Below, piece by piece: positions 1 through 11,955 of a stretch of DNA of 64,000 nt. The notes beneath the pieces are model-generated. The model did not search any database. It worked only from the letters and a program-made list of their open reading frames with translations, and had not been told where the DNA came from. Origin of the DNA: Utricularia gibba. Taxonomy: Eukaryota; Streptophyta; Magnoliopsida; Lamiales; Lentibulariaceae. Both the position numbers and the translations under genes were made by a program. The first letter of the stretch is position 1. Every line of letters begins with the position of its first letter. The DNA is taken from contig NEEC01000023.1 in NCBI GenBank assembly GCA_002189035.1, forward strand, positions 806,001 to 870,000, given 5' to 3'.

Positions 1-3000
1 CAGTGGTTACACCAAAAGCCACATATGGCATGTACCTGAAGAGGATCACCACACAGACTTAGGAACAGTGCTCAGAAAACTAACTTCAATTGGTAAATGG
101 AAACTCAAGATGGATGCTCACCAAAACAAGACTAGAACATAAACTGCATTTCTGTAAAAGTTATAGAGTAACATGTATGCCATGCGCTGATAATTCCAGT
201 GTCCATGTACCAGCAACAGTGGCACCAAAAATCGGAATTGAGCCATAGCAAAGTCTGATGCCATGACAGCCTGCCTTCCTTCTTGTCCACTGATTCCAAT
301 GCCAACATCAGCCTTTTGAATCATTGAAACATCATTTGCACCTGAGATCAAATAAAAGTGAATCGGTTTCCAAATAGCAATTCGGATTAAGTTGTCAATG
401 TAAAGATGCATACCGTCTCCAATGGCAAGAGTCATATCAGCAGTTCTTTTTTTAACCAGGGCGACAATTCCTGCTTTCTGCAGTGGAGCCACACGGCAGC
501 ATAACACCACTGCACATTTGGTGGCTAACTCAAAAAGCTGCAGTAAAGATCAAAACACGTGAAGTTCTGCCCTTCTTTCCTCCATCATAGGTGGAGAGAA
601 CAAACAGATCAGCACATTACCTTCACCTCAAGTTCTGTGTCAAGAATATGAACAAGGCTTGTTCCATCAATGATTAATGCAAAGTCATTGCTAGTTTCGG
701 TATCAGGAGCATTACTCGGTACCCTCTCTAGTATAAGCAGCAAAGAGTCTTCTATGAGCTTTCTACATGACTCCTTTGAGTTACTGTTTATCAATATCTG
801 AATCATTTGTCTAGTCAACAGCCTAGAAGAAAACCCAATGGAAATCGCTGTTTCTTGTTTGTCACCTGTTAAAACCCACACTTTTATAGCAGCCATCCTG
901 AGGGACTCGATCGCCTCCGGAACGCCTTGCTGCAACTTGTCCTCAATACCAGATGCACCTAATATGCTAGGATGATTTTCTATATTGTTGGCTACACTTT
1001 TTAGCAAAGCTGCACGCCCCAGTAAGGCTGAGGTTGCTGATTCATAAGATGACTGCCACTCCTCAAACTCCGGCAAACTCAATTCCCTCTTACCAATTAC
1101 AAGGGTGCGCAGGCCCTTTGAGGAGTAAGCATGAATATGATCCTTAGTGGCGTTCAAAATGTCCATGTTGGAGGAGGTATCCGCCACACTGAACATTGAT
1201 ACATCAGCTCCCTTAATGAACACTTTCACAGTCCCATCAGGGCATCCTAAAACGACTGACATCCTCTTCCGGTTACTATCGAACTCGTGCATACCTAGAA
1301 CATTGAACCTGTATGGATCAGTGGTAAGTATGACTAGAAGATCAGTTCTAGCAAAACTCCCCTCTAAAGATAGAAATAAAACTTTCATTCACCTCTTCCT
1401 GTTACCCTGAATGTCAATCTGTATGTAACCTGAAGTACGCTCCACAAGCATAAAACCATAGGTGGCGGCTGCATACACCAAAGCCTGCTCATCAGGAGAC
1501 TCCCCCTGATATTCTATTAATCTGAGTTCTGGGACAGATGTGCCAACACTTACAGGCACAATTGTGTTACAAGCAGCCAACGCTAGAAAAAAGTCGTGAA
1601 CATGTCTGCCTTCTGTGCTATCTGATCTTGATAGTACGAGAAGTCTCTGATCAACTTTTACAGTCACCTTTGGCTTGAGCACAACCCCATCAACTACAAC
1701 CAATAAAAAAAACTCTGGGTGAATACATCTTCGGAAATATACAAAAACAGGGGAAGAAGAACAATGATGCATAATGGTTTACCTTCAACGGAGTACCCTG
1801 TAGCGAAATCTTCAATACTCGCTTCTCCATTGTTGTAATCTATTCCTCCAATGGATGCACATTGAAACTCCATCTTGTTCTCGGTCAACGTACCAGTTTT
1901 ATCAGAGAACACATATTTTATCTGTCCCAAATCTTCATTTATGTTCAAGGCCCTACACTGAAACCTTGAGTTGGTGGATTCATCAAACATACTCTTATCT
2001 TGCACCATGAAATATGCTTGACCAAGACGAATAAGCTCCATGGATATGTACAAGGCTATTGGAATCATGACTTGGAAGACAATGATGGCCATGAGTAAAT
2101 CAAATAATATGTTCAGGAAGCCAGAATAATAGTCATAGTTTTCGCCAGACTCATCGCTGGAGTAGTCCATTTTCCTGAAAAACTGCATCAGGTTCAACTC
2201 TTCACTGTGCTTCTGCAGCCAAACACCATAGCAGGTGCAGACTATCACACACAGAACAACAAGGAAAATGGAAAGGTAAATTATTTCTCTGTTCATACGA
2301 CTCTCAAGACGGCTTCGTTTTGAAGGAGCCCCGGAGTTATTAAGCATTGCTTTAGTCTCTTTACCGCAGTAGACAGCAACCCCAATCACCCACTCAGTAT
2401 TCTTCAACTCACAGCCACGCAGAATGATATTGGAAGGTCCCAAGGAGGCAAGCTTTCCCTCAATACTCATGTTTGCATGAAAACCATAAATGTTTCTGTT
2501 TGGCTTTTCACACTTGATCACCCCACTAATTCCCCCTCTGGAGTTCCTATCTGAGTCTCTTGCTTCGCATATCGCGCCTTTAAATTCGACTCCCCATCCA
2601 AATTTGCAGTCTGAACATAAGCTACACCAGTAGAGTCACTAGTGGAAAGCAACACCATGTCACAAGGAATAGTTTCGTTTTTTAAAACTTTTATGATATC
2701 TCCCACACATATCTCCTTCCATTTTTTCGGCTGGAACTGATCTTCAGAAAGCACAAAAGCCAAACGCCTGTTCTCAAACTTGTCTGACCTGTGTCTCCTG
2801 TAATCCTCATATCCATCCTTGACGGCAGAAACAATAAGCACAAAGGCTAAAGGAATAAGGGAAACGCCTCTGCCAAAAACAGCAAGCTGGGGAAGCTGAT
2901 TCAGAACTGCAATCAATAGAAAGTATACATATGCAACACGCCGAAACTGCTCGAATAAATTCCGGGGCAAGAAACTCAGGATGGAATACTTAGATGTCTT

Positions 3001-3246
3001 TATATTGTTTACTGGATAATCAAACTTGTCGTTCGTTCTTCGTGGATCATTTATATAGACCAATCTTGCATCGTCATCATTGATCTCTTTGTTAGAGGCG
3101 GAGCGCCCACCTGAATCCACAGCCCTTGCAGATTTGGATCCAAAATCACTGACGATTATCCCCTTGACGTAGTGAGAAGACAAGGCCCTAAAATCTGCAT
3201 CTTGATGAGGGCTTTCATTAATTTCATTCTGGGCATATGCGTCCAT
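1..3246 (-). CDS. ALA1: Phospholipid-transporting P4-ATPase, ALA1-like (partial, 3' end outside window)
   Basis: P4-type flippase expected to move aminophospholipids across the plasma membrane at the cost of ATP. I read six exons: 3246-1783, 1693-1393, 1308-621, 537-414, 341-122 and 35-1 (cut by the window edge). Visible in order: the N-terminal [13 protein letters not shown] and first membrane pair, the actuator [31 protein letters not shown] before the phosphorylation motif [11 protein letters not shown] (about 1880-1910), [24 protein letters not shown], and [11 protein letters not shown]. The order matches Arabidopsis ALA1 closely. The start at 3246 is the first ATG of the long first exon. 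Oddities: the frame breaks at a C5 run (2532-2536), where one extra base would join GTPEG to [12 protein letters not shown], and the 342-413 intron is 72 nt long with no stop. The C-terminal membrane segments lie left of the window. Confidence 0.93.
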
Positions 3247-4256
3247 CCAGGAAGATAGCTAAAATAAAGGAATCGATAAAACTAAAGAGCGAGGCCAAAT
3301 AAAAAATGGATCTTGTGGGTAGTTGCAGGATCCCAAGCCGGGAAACTCTCTGGGGATTTCAAATTTCATATCAAACAACGGCAGAAAAACACCAAGACCT
3401 GAAAGCCATGTCATATAATGCCCACAAGAATCGCCACAGGCTATCGCTCATTTCAATCGATACTTGAAGAAGCAAAGTGTGGCCCGGATAACGATAAAGC
3501 AATCTCAACCCACAAAAAGCAACGGCACAACAAAAAAGCTTGAAAGAGCCAAAGTCAATCTCTTAGTGAAGAAGAATCCGAGCGCCATAAGAAATGGAGG
3601 TCAAAACCCATCATTTTGTTTCCCAGGAAGATGATCCAGGCGCAGACTCTATCCTGCTCCTGCTCTTGTATCCGTATACACTAAGAACGCCATTTTCAAA
3701 AGGTCAAAGAGGAGATTAAAAGACAGGGAAAACAAGGTGGGATGGAGTTGGCGTAGGTGGCCGGAAAGAATGGTGAGCGTTGGATCGCTCTGACCAAACA
3801 TGAGCTGTGAAAACTTGCAATGCGGAACTGTAAGAAAGTCGTCGGCTTCGCTCAGCATCCGACCCTGCTGCACTCTGTTTCTAGAAGCCCAGAAGGAGTG
3901 ATGAGGTATGGCGCCAAGCATCTTCGCCCTCGCAGTTTAATGTTAATTGCAGTACAAAATGCAACGAACCAGAGACACGTGTCCGTAAAGCATTGGAGGT
4001 GAGAAGTCAACGATTGCACTTCAGTTACGAACACACGTGTGCTCCCTAACAAGTTATTAATCACCTGAATTTTCATTTCAAGAATATTCCATTTTATATT
4101 ATTATCTTAATATAATAATAAAATGGTTGACTTCGTGTGTGTCGGGGGCAAATGTGTACTTATCCACAAATATCATCCTCTTACACGAAAATCGCCTTTT
4201 TTTTTTCTTTTTTTTTAATCTTATCGTGTTCCCAGGCTCTCACCACAGAAAAGAGG
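3247..4256. promoter_or_regulatory. Divergent intergenic region ALA1 / aminopeptidase P
   Basis: About 1 kb between two divergent starts, so it should hold both 5' UTRs and promoters. I see no supported gene. An A/T-rich imperfect palindrome lies at 4089-4126 (arms CCATTTTAT...ATAAAATGG). A T-rich stretch at 4198-4216 precedes the likely 5' leader of the + gene. Confidence 0.5.
4089..4126. repeat. A/T-rich inverted repeat
   Basis: CCATTTTATATTATTAT on the left pairs with ATAATAATAAAATGG on the right, apart from a two-base AT bulge, around a loop of about six bases. It is read directly from the sequence. It could extrude as a hairpin or be a remnant of a small element; no function is shown. 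Confidence 0.6.
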
Positions 4257-7200
4257 ATGCTCTCGCCGTGCTCCTTGGAGCTTCGTTCTTGCGCGCGTTT
4301 CGGCTTCTTCACATACTGCCCCGGATTCCTTGGTAATTATATTTTCCTCCCCAGAATTTCCCAGAGGCTTCACACTCGCCCCGGACTCCGATTATCCGCA
4401 TCCATAACTGCGAAGCCCTCATCGGAGTTCAGGAAGAAGAAACCTACACGCTTAGGAAATGACGATGATAAGATCCCCGCCCTACGAGACCTCTTTCGCA
4501 AGCCAAACATCAACCTTGATGCTTACATCATTCCCTCTCAAGATGCTCACCAGGTTTCTTTTTAATGAATCCTTCGGATACTACCAGTGGCTTTGTTAAT
4601 TTTATAGAATCTTTCTTCGTCGCGCGTTTTTTTTTTTTTTTTTGTGTCATTTGCCAATGGGGATTCATCTGCCATTTGCAGAGCGAGTTCATCGCTGACT
4701 GTTACTCAAGGAGAGCATATATATCGGGTTTTACTGGGAGTGCAGGCACAGCTGTGGTCACAAAAGATAAAGCCGCACTGTGGACAGATGGACGCTATTT
4801 CCTCCAGGTCAAAACCGCTCAATGCTATGCTTCTCCAGGTAGCAGCAGTTCTTACTTAATCATGCTAAAAATGCTTTCTTTTGATAAACAGGCTGAAAAA
4901 CAATTGCATTCGAGTTGGATTCTCATGAGAGCTGGTAATTTAGGAGTCCCATCTCCCGGTGAGTGGCTTAACGATGTTCTGGAACCTGGTTCCCGGATAG
5001 GAATAGATCCAGTGAGTGAGCTTTCTGGTTCCTGTGCTGCATAATCTTATGTGCAAATTTCGTATTTACCAGAACAAACTGAAATCACTGAAAGACTACT
5101 TGGAGATATTTTCTTTTAAGTTCCAGTTGCAGAACATTGAAGAGAATTCTAATACCAGAAACCTTCTGTTGGTTTCTGTGAAGGATCCAGTTCCTGTTTT
5201 CTTCCGATGCTGCAGAGGAACTAGAGCAAGTAATCTCTCTGAAGAATCATGAGCTGGTCTACTTGTATGGTGTGAACCTAGTGGATGAGATATGGAAGGA
5301 GTCTAGACCAAACCCCCCAATAATCATGTCAGAATACATGACCTCAGGTATGCGGGTGTAGATGTATCATCAAAGTTGACATCATTGAGAACTGAACTAA
5401 GGAATGCTGGCGCATCTGCGATTGTCATCTCTATGTTGGATGAAATAGCCTGGCTACTGAACCTGGTAATTCTCTGATATTTGGAATCTTCTAAAAAAAA
5501 TCTTATGATATCCATGTAATTTACCTCAGGGAAAATAGAAGGTTTGATTTTTGTCATTGTAAAATGTCTGATAGATTATTGCAATGAGTCCATATTGTTG
5601 TAATGATGCTGCTTTTTTTCTGGCAGAGAGGCAGTGATGTGCCACATTCTCCAGTCGCCTATGCATATTTGATTGTAGAGCTTGATGGAGCAAAATTGTT
5701 TATTGATGATGCTAAAATTGGACCTGAAGTGAATCAATATCTGAAGAATGCTGGGGTTGAGACAAGAGCTTATGGGGACATTCTTTCTGAAATTGAAAGG
5801 TAATTAGAAAATTCAGCAGCCTTACCGTTCTTCAGTGGTCTGGTTAATTGGCATACCTTTCCATCAGCAATTGAAAAGTACCCTGTTCTGCATAGGTAAT
5901 TACCATGTTGAATGCAGGAGTGGCCTTTGTTTTTCAACACAAAAAATTCGCATACACAGGCATTGCAAAATAGTAAAATGGGAACAACAAGCAAAACGTT
6001 TTGTTTAGAGTATGTGGTGGGACAATAATATCGCTACATGATTCGTTCACTGAGAAGTTGTATTGCCATCACTTTTTTGATACAGGTTGGCTGCAAAAGG
6101 GGAGTCCCTGTTGTTTGACAAGTCATCTGTTAGTGCTGCTGTAGCCAAAACGTTCATATTGGCCTGCGATAAATACTCAGGATCAAAGAGATTTGATAAT
6201 GTCGACAGAGTACCTGCAGTTTTATACAAAAACTCACCTGTTTCTCTTGCGAAAGCTGTGAAAAATGAAGCTGAGTTGGAAGGGATGCGCCAGGCACATC
6301 TAAGGTCAGTGCCTGATGTAGCCGGTTTCCGTACAATGACACATCCTATCTTGAATATGATAAATAGGATCGTAAAGGAACTGATAACAACTGTGCATTT
6401 ATACCAGAAATGACCATGCGAGGACTGACAAGTAAGAACTGATCTTTTACAGGGATGCAGCAGCTCTTGCAAAGTTTTGGGCTTGGCTTGAGGAGGAAAT
6501 CGGTAGCGGAGCAGTGTTGACAGAAGCGGATGTTGCCAACAAACTCAATTATTTTCGTTCTATGCAGGATGGGTTTTTGGAAACAAGTTTTGATACTATA
6601 AGTGGTACTTCATCTCATCTTTGGATAAATGCATAATGCCGGCAGTATAAAATGGGTGTCCACAACTCAAAATATACTACTGTTTGTTTTCTTCTTTTAA
6701 GATTCATTTTATTCATGATCTCTTGATGCACAAATAACAGTGTAATTATCGTGCCCTCAGTTTCTGCTTCATATTAGCAACAATGAGATTCATGTATTTC
6801 TGCATTCCTTGCATGCTTCCATTGGCTCTCCATGCATAAAAGGGATGATAAGCTTATCAGTGAATATTCAGTGAGCTGCATTTTCGAGCCCAAATTTCCT
6901 CTTAATCTGCTTCTCAGTTCACCCACTAGGATCAGTGGATCTCTCACAAGGGACTTTTATTTCGTTAAATTCCATCTGTTTTTTTTTTTTAATCTTTGAA
7001 CATCTTCTTGGGTACTGTTTTCTATTTGCAATCATAAACATTGTAGGAAATCTCAAAATTGACCGCTTGTTGTGGTGTCATATTTCATTTTTAAGTGCAT
7101 AATAGGTGAGAGATTCTCACAGTCTTTACTTTACAGCCTCTGGAGCCAATGGGGCTATCATCCATTACAAACCAGAACCTGGGAGTTGCAGCGTTGTTGA

Positions 7201-8502
7201 AATTGATAAACTTTTCCTACTTGACAGTGGAGCCCAATATATAGATGGAACGACAGATGTTACCCGGACAGCACACTTTGGTCAACCTTCTGCGTGGGAG
7301 AAGGAATGCTTCACAAGGGTCCTAAAGGTACTTTTGCATTACTAGCTTTCGGGGTTAGGTTGAGGGTGGGTACCTGAGAGACCAAAAAAAAATCGTTGCA
7401 AGCTATATCCAGATATATACCAACTATTTTGTAGCTGAAAACGCATGTAATATTTGAGACATCTTCCAGGGTCATATTGCTCTTGATCAAGCCATTTTTC
7501 CTGAAAACTGCCCTGGTTTTGTATTGGATGCCTTTGCAAGATCATCATTGTGGAAGATAGGCCTTGATTATCGCCATGGTACGTACTTGTGTGCTCCACG
7601 TGAAGATTAATGCATATACAATTGCTTGTTGATTTTTTTTTCCTCCAAATCTAGGTACTGGTCATGGTGTAGGAGCTGCTCTGAATGTCCATGAAGGCCC
7701 TCAAAGTATCAGCTATCGGTACGGTAACACGACTGCATTGCTCAAAGGCATGATTGTCAGCAATGAGCCTGGGTACTATGAAGATCATGCTTTTGGCATC
7801 AGGATTGAAGTATGTTGTATTCTTTGCTTCCTTTTTCGATACTCCTTCCCAGTTGTCAATTCCTGTTTTTTAGACTGTTAATTTTTCTTTTTCAAGTTGG
7901 CCTCTCCAGTGGCTGGTACTCAAGTGCATGACATTTTTCTTTCATTTTGCTATATTTGTCCTTCAGAACCTCTCCAGTGGCTGGTACTCAAGTGCATGAC
8001 ATTTTTCTTTCATTTTGCTATATTTGTCCTTCAGAACCTGCTCTGTGTCAAAGAGGCCTGTACACCAAATCGATATGGGGGAGTGGGATACCTCTGCTTT
8101 GAAAAGCTCACGTTTGTTCCAATACAGGTGAAGGCTAGAACTTAGTTATTTTGTCACATATGTGTTAGCCCAAGTGTGCTTACCCTCGCCATGCTCATGT
8201 TCTCGTGATGTCTGCAGACAAAATTGGTGGATATATCTTTACTCTCACCAACAGAGCTGCAGTGGCTGAATGATTACCACAAGCAAGTTTGGGAGAAGGT
8301 CAGTCATCTTTTTTTAACGTCATCTCCACCATAACACGTAAATTCTGGGCTTGGTGGTTGACATGGCAGTTTCATCTTAGCTTCAGATATCTGTGTTGAT
8401 TGATTTTGAAAATTGGATTCTGGCTTGCAGGTTTCTCCATTGCTTGAGGGTTCCGCGTACCAATGGCTCCAGAAGAACACACAACCAGTTCTGATGACTT
8501 AG
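4257..8502 (+). CDS. APP2: Xaa-Pro aminopeptidase P, chloroplast APP2 type
   Basis: Metallopeptidase that removes an N-terminal residue preceding proline. Thirteen exons: 4257-4553, 4682-4807, 4892-5011, 5191-5465, 5627-5799, 6086-6304, 6453-6604, 7137-7327, 7470-7578, 7655-7809, 8035-8127, 8218-8298 and 8431-8502, giving about 687 residues once one missing base is allowed. The N-terminal ~70 residues are basic and Ser/Arg-rich, like a transit peptide. They are followed by [35 protein letters not shown] and WTDGRYFLQ. The C-terminal pita-bread fold has [18 protein letters not shown] (metal Asp), [15 protein letters not shown] (metal His), NEPGYY and GYLCFEKLT. The start is the ATG at 4257, in frame with exon 1. 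Oddities: a one-base deletion at 5311-5318 (A3C6) breaks RPNPP from [12 protein letters not shown], and a 68-bp duplication in the tenth intron copies the acceptor. Confidence 0.92.
7901..8036 (+). repeat. 68-bp perfect tandem duplication in an aminopeptidase intron
   Basis: Positions 7901-7968 and 7969-8036 are identical. Each copy ends in the polypyrimidine tract and TTCAG acceptor used before the exon encoding [16 protein letters not shown]. The functional acceptor must be the second copy (AG at 8033-8034). Using the first (AG 7965-7966) would add 68 nt and shift the frame. Confidence 0.95.
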
Positions 8503-9703
8503 TGCTACAATTTAAAAAACAAACATGGGATTGGGAACACACCGTATGTGTGTGCTGTGAACTTTGACAAGTTATTCATAAATTCGTGTTACAAGATGAA
8601 CACTGGTCTCACCCTGAAGGGATGCAAACAGCAGCCAGCCGGCCATCATTTCTCAACCCAGACAGATGACAACAAATGTATCACTGTGATGAGTTTCGTC
8701 CAACAGTTTCTGACGCCCTCCATGTCGAGCAAAGCTCTCACGACGAATAGACAAGAATCATGCCCCTGTACCACGCAACGTCGCTGTGGAGCAACTTCCC
8801 GCCCGAGTATGTGTGATCGGAAGCAGCACGCCGCCGTTTGAAATTAGGAGCGCAAGGACTTTCCTTCATAATGGATCACGATTCCTGAATCGTCATAGCC
8901 GATAGTAGCAGAAAAAAAGCCCGCCGCCCAGAATTAATAAACCCCAAATTACCAAGATCACCAGAATCTAGTCGCCGCGGTGGATTCCGGAATCCGGCGG
9001 CTGTTGATCGGTTAATCAAAAGGAATAAACATTTTTTCTCTTCATTCTGCAATTTCAAAAGAACCTCTAAAAGAAATCCTTTTTTTTATCCTCAAAGCTA
9101 CAAGATAGGTTTATGCTTGACCTCGTTGGAATGATTATTCCTCCGTAGCTATAAGATAGACCTTCTTTCTTCATCCCCAACTCTATCTCCAGATTGTGGC
9201 ACCTTTCTTTCATAGCCGATGTCTACTTTTGAGTTTTGCCAACAATAGAAAAAAGACCTTCTTTTGAGGTTGCGTTCAAATCCAAAACTCAAGTTTTGAT
9301 TTTTGCATTGGATTCACTGCGATTTGCTTGCAGATCATCGTTCCAATTAAAAGAGTTTTGTTGGTTGGGGATAAGAATAAAAGCATGTTACGTTTACTTA
9401 AGACGTTTGTCGTCTCCTTTCCTTTCCCTCCACTGTCAGCAATGGTAGCACATTTGTGAAGCAAGCAACGCACATTGGGTAACGGTCCCACTTCAGCCGC
9501 CCTGGCTGATGAAGAATAAAAGAGTGTACTTCACGACGATGTGGATTAGTTCTTCAACCCACCAAATTCTTTAAATTAAGGAATGGGCAAAAGCCCTTCG
9601 TAGCCCAGGAGGTGAACTCCAGCAACAACCCCATTTCCTGGCCTAAGCTGTCGCAGATGTGTAATTGATGTTAGTTCTAGTTCCGGTTGTGGGTTTTCCG
9701 AAG
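8503..9703. other. Intergenic region, no gene seen
   Basis: 1.2 kb between the aminopeptidase stop and the heparanase-like start, in the same orientation. It should hold the 3' UTR of the first gene and the promoter of the second. Short open frames here have no recognisable motifs, and no repeat family is apparent. Confidence 0.5.
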
Positions 9704-11955
9704 ATGGAGTTTTTGAAGGAGTTGTCGGTGCTTCTGGGTGTGCTGTGGCTAATTTGTGCTAAGGCTGATTCAACGATTGAAGGGGTCGTTTATATTGGAG
9801 GCTTAACTCCGATAGCGACTACCAGTGAAGAATTTGTCTGTGCAAATCTTGATTGGTGGCCACCTGAGAAATGTGACTACGGAACTTGTGCCTGGGATCA
9901 CGCTTCTTTGCTCAATTTGGTCTCTTTCTGTCTGCTTCTTCCTATTCCGTTGTTGAATAGATGATACTCATTCTGTGTTGTTTCCTTTTTCCTTGTGCAG
10001 AATCTCAAGAATCCAATTCTACTGAATGCAGTTAAAGGTAGATTATATAAACTAACTGGTTTTCCTTCTCATATATGCGAAGCGCTTTTTTAAACTTCCT
10101 TTTTACATATGCAATCTCATAGCATTTGCGCCATTGAAGATTCGATTGGGAGGTAGTTTGCAAAACAAAGTCATCTACCAAACAGAAGATAAACCGCAAC
10201 CATGTACGCCGTTCACAAGGAATCCTTCTCTATTGTTTGGTTTCACTCACGGCTGCCTGCCGTTAGGCAGATGGGATGAACTGAATTCATTCTTCAAAGA
10301 ATCTGGGTAACGAATGCATCTTTATGAATAACATTTTGCTCCCTTGGATCTCGTTAACCTGATGGTAATGGTTAACAAACACCTCAGGGCTCTTGTGATT
10401 TTTGGGCTGAATGCTCTTCATGGAAAAACAATACGTGGAAACATCGCTACAGGGCCTTGGGATCCCACCAACGCCGCTTCTCTGATTAGCTATACAGTCA
10501 AAAAGGGTTACGATATCTATGGCTGGGAACTTGGTAAGAATTGTGTCGGATCTCAACTCCACCTGGGCTTGAATAAACTTCCCTTCCATCACCCTTATCA
10601 TGTATTTTCTTTCCAGGGAATGAACTCAGTGGGACAGGTATCGGGGTTGGAATCTCTTCTGAGAGGTATGCATCCGATACGATCCTTCTACATGACTTGG
10701 TACAAGATGTTTACAAGGAAGTTGAAGCCAAGCCACTGGTCATAGCCCCTGGAGGATTCTTCGATGCTAACTGGTTCCGTCAGTTCCTTTCAAAGACGGG
10801 CGGCTCTCTTAATGCAATCACACAGCATATCTACAACTTAGGCCCAGGTACAACTCCTTGAACCAAACAAGCATTCGTAATTCACAAAAACATGGAATGC
10901 CATCCGGTTTTCATCTTTGTGTAGGAAGCGATCCGCACCTCATAGATAGGATTCTCAATCCTGATGTTCTTGATGGTGGGGCGTTTGTGTTCAGCAACCT
11001 CCAAAACATTGTTAAAAGCTCTGGAACTTCAGCTTCAGCTTGGGTTGGTGAATCCGGAGGAGCATACAACAGTGGCCGCAATGGAGTCACAAACGCATTT
11101 GTGTTTAGTTTCTGGTGAAGTATCGGTATCTTGCTTTTGTTTACAGTCGATTTGTTGAGAGTTTAAATCCCAATGGTTAAACACAGGTACTTGGATCAAC
11201 TTGGGTTGGCATCTACTTATGATCATAAGGTATACTGCAGACAGACATTGATTGGTGGCAACTATGGCCTGCTTAACACAACTACGTTCGCCCCAAACCC
11301 AGATTATTACAGGTAAAATGAAGCTGCACTTGGCCAATCAACCATGGCTTTTAGACAGTACAAAGTGTGCAATTTGCTAAACCATCCTCTCCTTTGTGAT
11401 CAACTGCAGTGCTCTTCTGTGGCACCGGTTAATGGGGAGGCACGTCCTCTCCACCGTCTTCAGTGTAACCAAGAAGCTTCGAGCTTATGCTCATTGTTCG
11501 AAGCTATCCGTAAGTTGTATGCTTGCCAAAATCATGCTGTGCTGCTTGTGATCCTCTTATTATACAAGTGAACGCTTTCCTCGCAGACTGGAATCACCCT
11601 TCTGCTCATCAACATAGATGGAGCCGCAAGTGCTGAGGTGAAAGTTGAGTTCAATGCAACACCCGCGAGCTCGAGCAGGCACAGCAGAAACCGGCATCAT
11701 CGGCATGCATCCAACTTGCATCATACCAAGCAGGTCACTGAAAATGTGAGGGAAGAATACCATCTAACTCCACAGGACGGGAACATCCAAAGCCGGGTGG
11801 TTCTGCTCAACGGTAAAGTGCTTATGATCGACTCTTCCGGGCAGATCCCTGCCCTTGAACCAGTTCAGATGATTGCATCTGATCCCATCAAGGTAGCTCC
11901 TTATTCGATTGTGTTCGTTCATATGCCGAGCGTGGCTCTCCCTGCTTGCAGGTAG
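9704..11955 (+). CDS. Heparanase-like protein (GH79 beta-glucuronidase, AtGUS type)
   Basis: Secreted glycoside hydrolase family 79 enzyme, expected to trim glucuronosyl residues from arabinogalactan proteins in the wall or vacuole. Nine exons: 9704-9919, 10001-10037, 10123-10306, 10388-10533, 10617-10847, 10925-11114, 11187-11312, 11410-11509 and 11587-11955, giving 532 residues, close to the family length. Residues 1-21 (MEFLKELSVLLG...ICAKA) look like a signal peptide, which favours the ATG at 9704 over the in-frame ATG at 9668. Landmarks: EEFVCANLDWWPPEKCDYGTC, KIRLGGSLQNKVIYQ, ELGNELSGTGIGV with the acid/base Glu, and AWVGESGGAYNSG with the nucleophile Glu. Near the end is a His/Ser-rich insertion (SSSRHSRNRHHRHASN), common in this family. 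The reading frame is intact. Confidence 0.93.

Noticed and set aside
5012-5190. Alternative reading of the aminopeptidase through this intron
   Set aside because: The open frame ends soon after the donor, and the next exon resumes exactly at TTCCTGTTTTCTTCCGATGC with the conserved [11 protein letters not shown].
8548-9491. Several 60-100 codon open frames between aminopeptidase and heparanase-like genes
   Set aside because: No motifs, no splice logic, and composition like non-coding flank.
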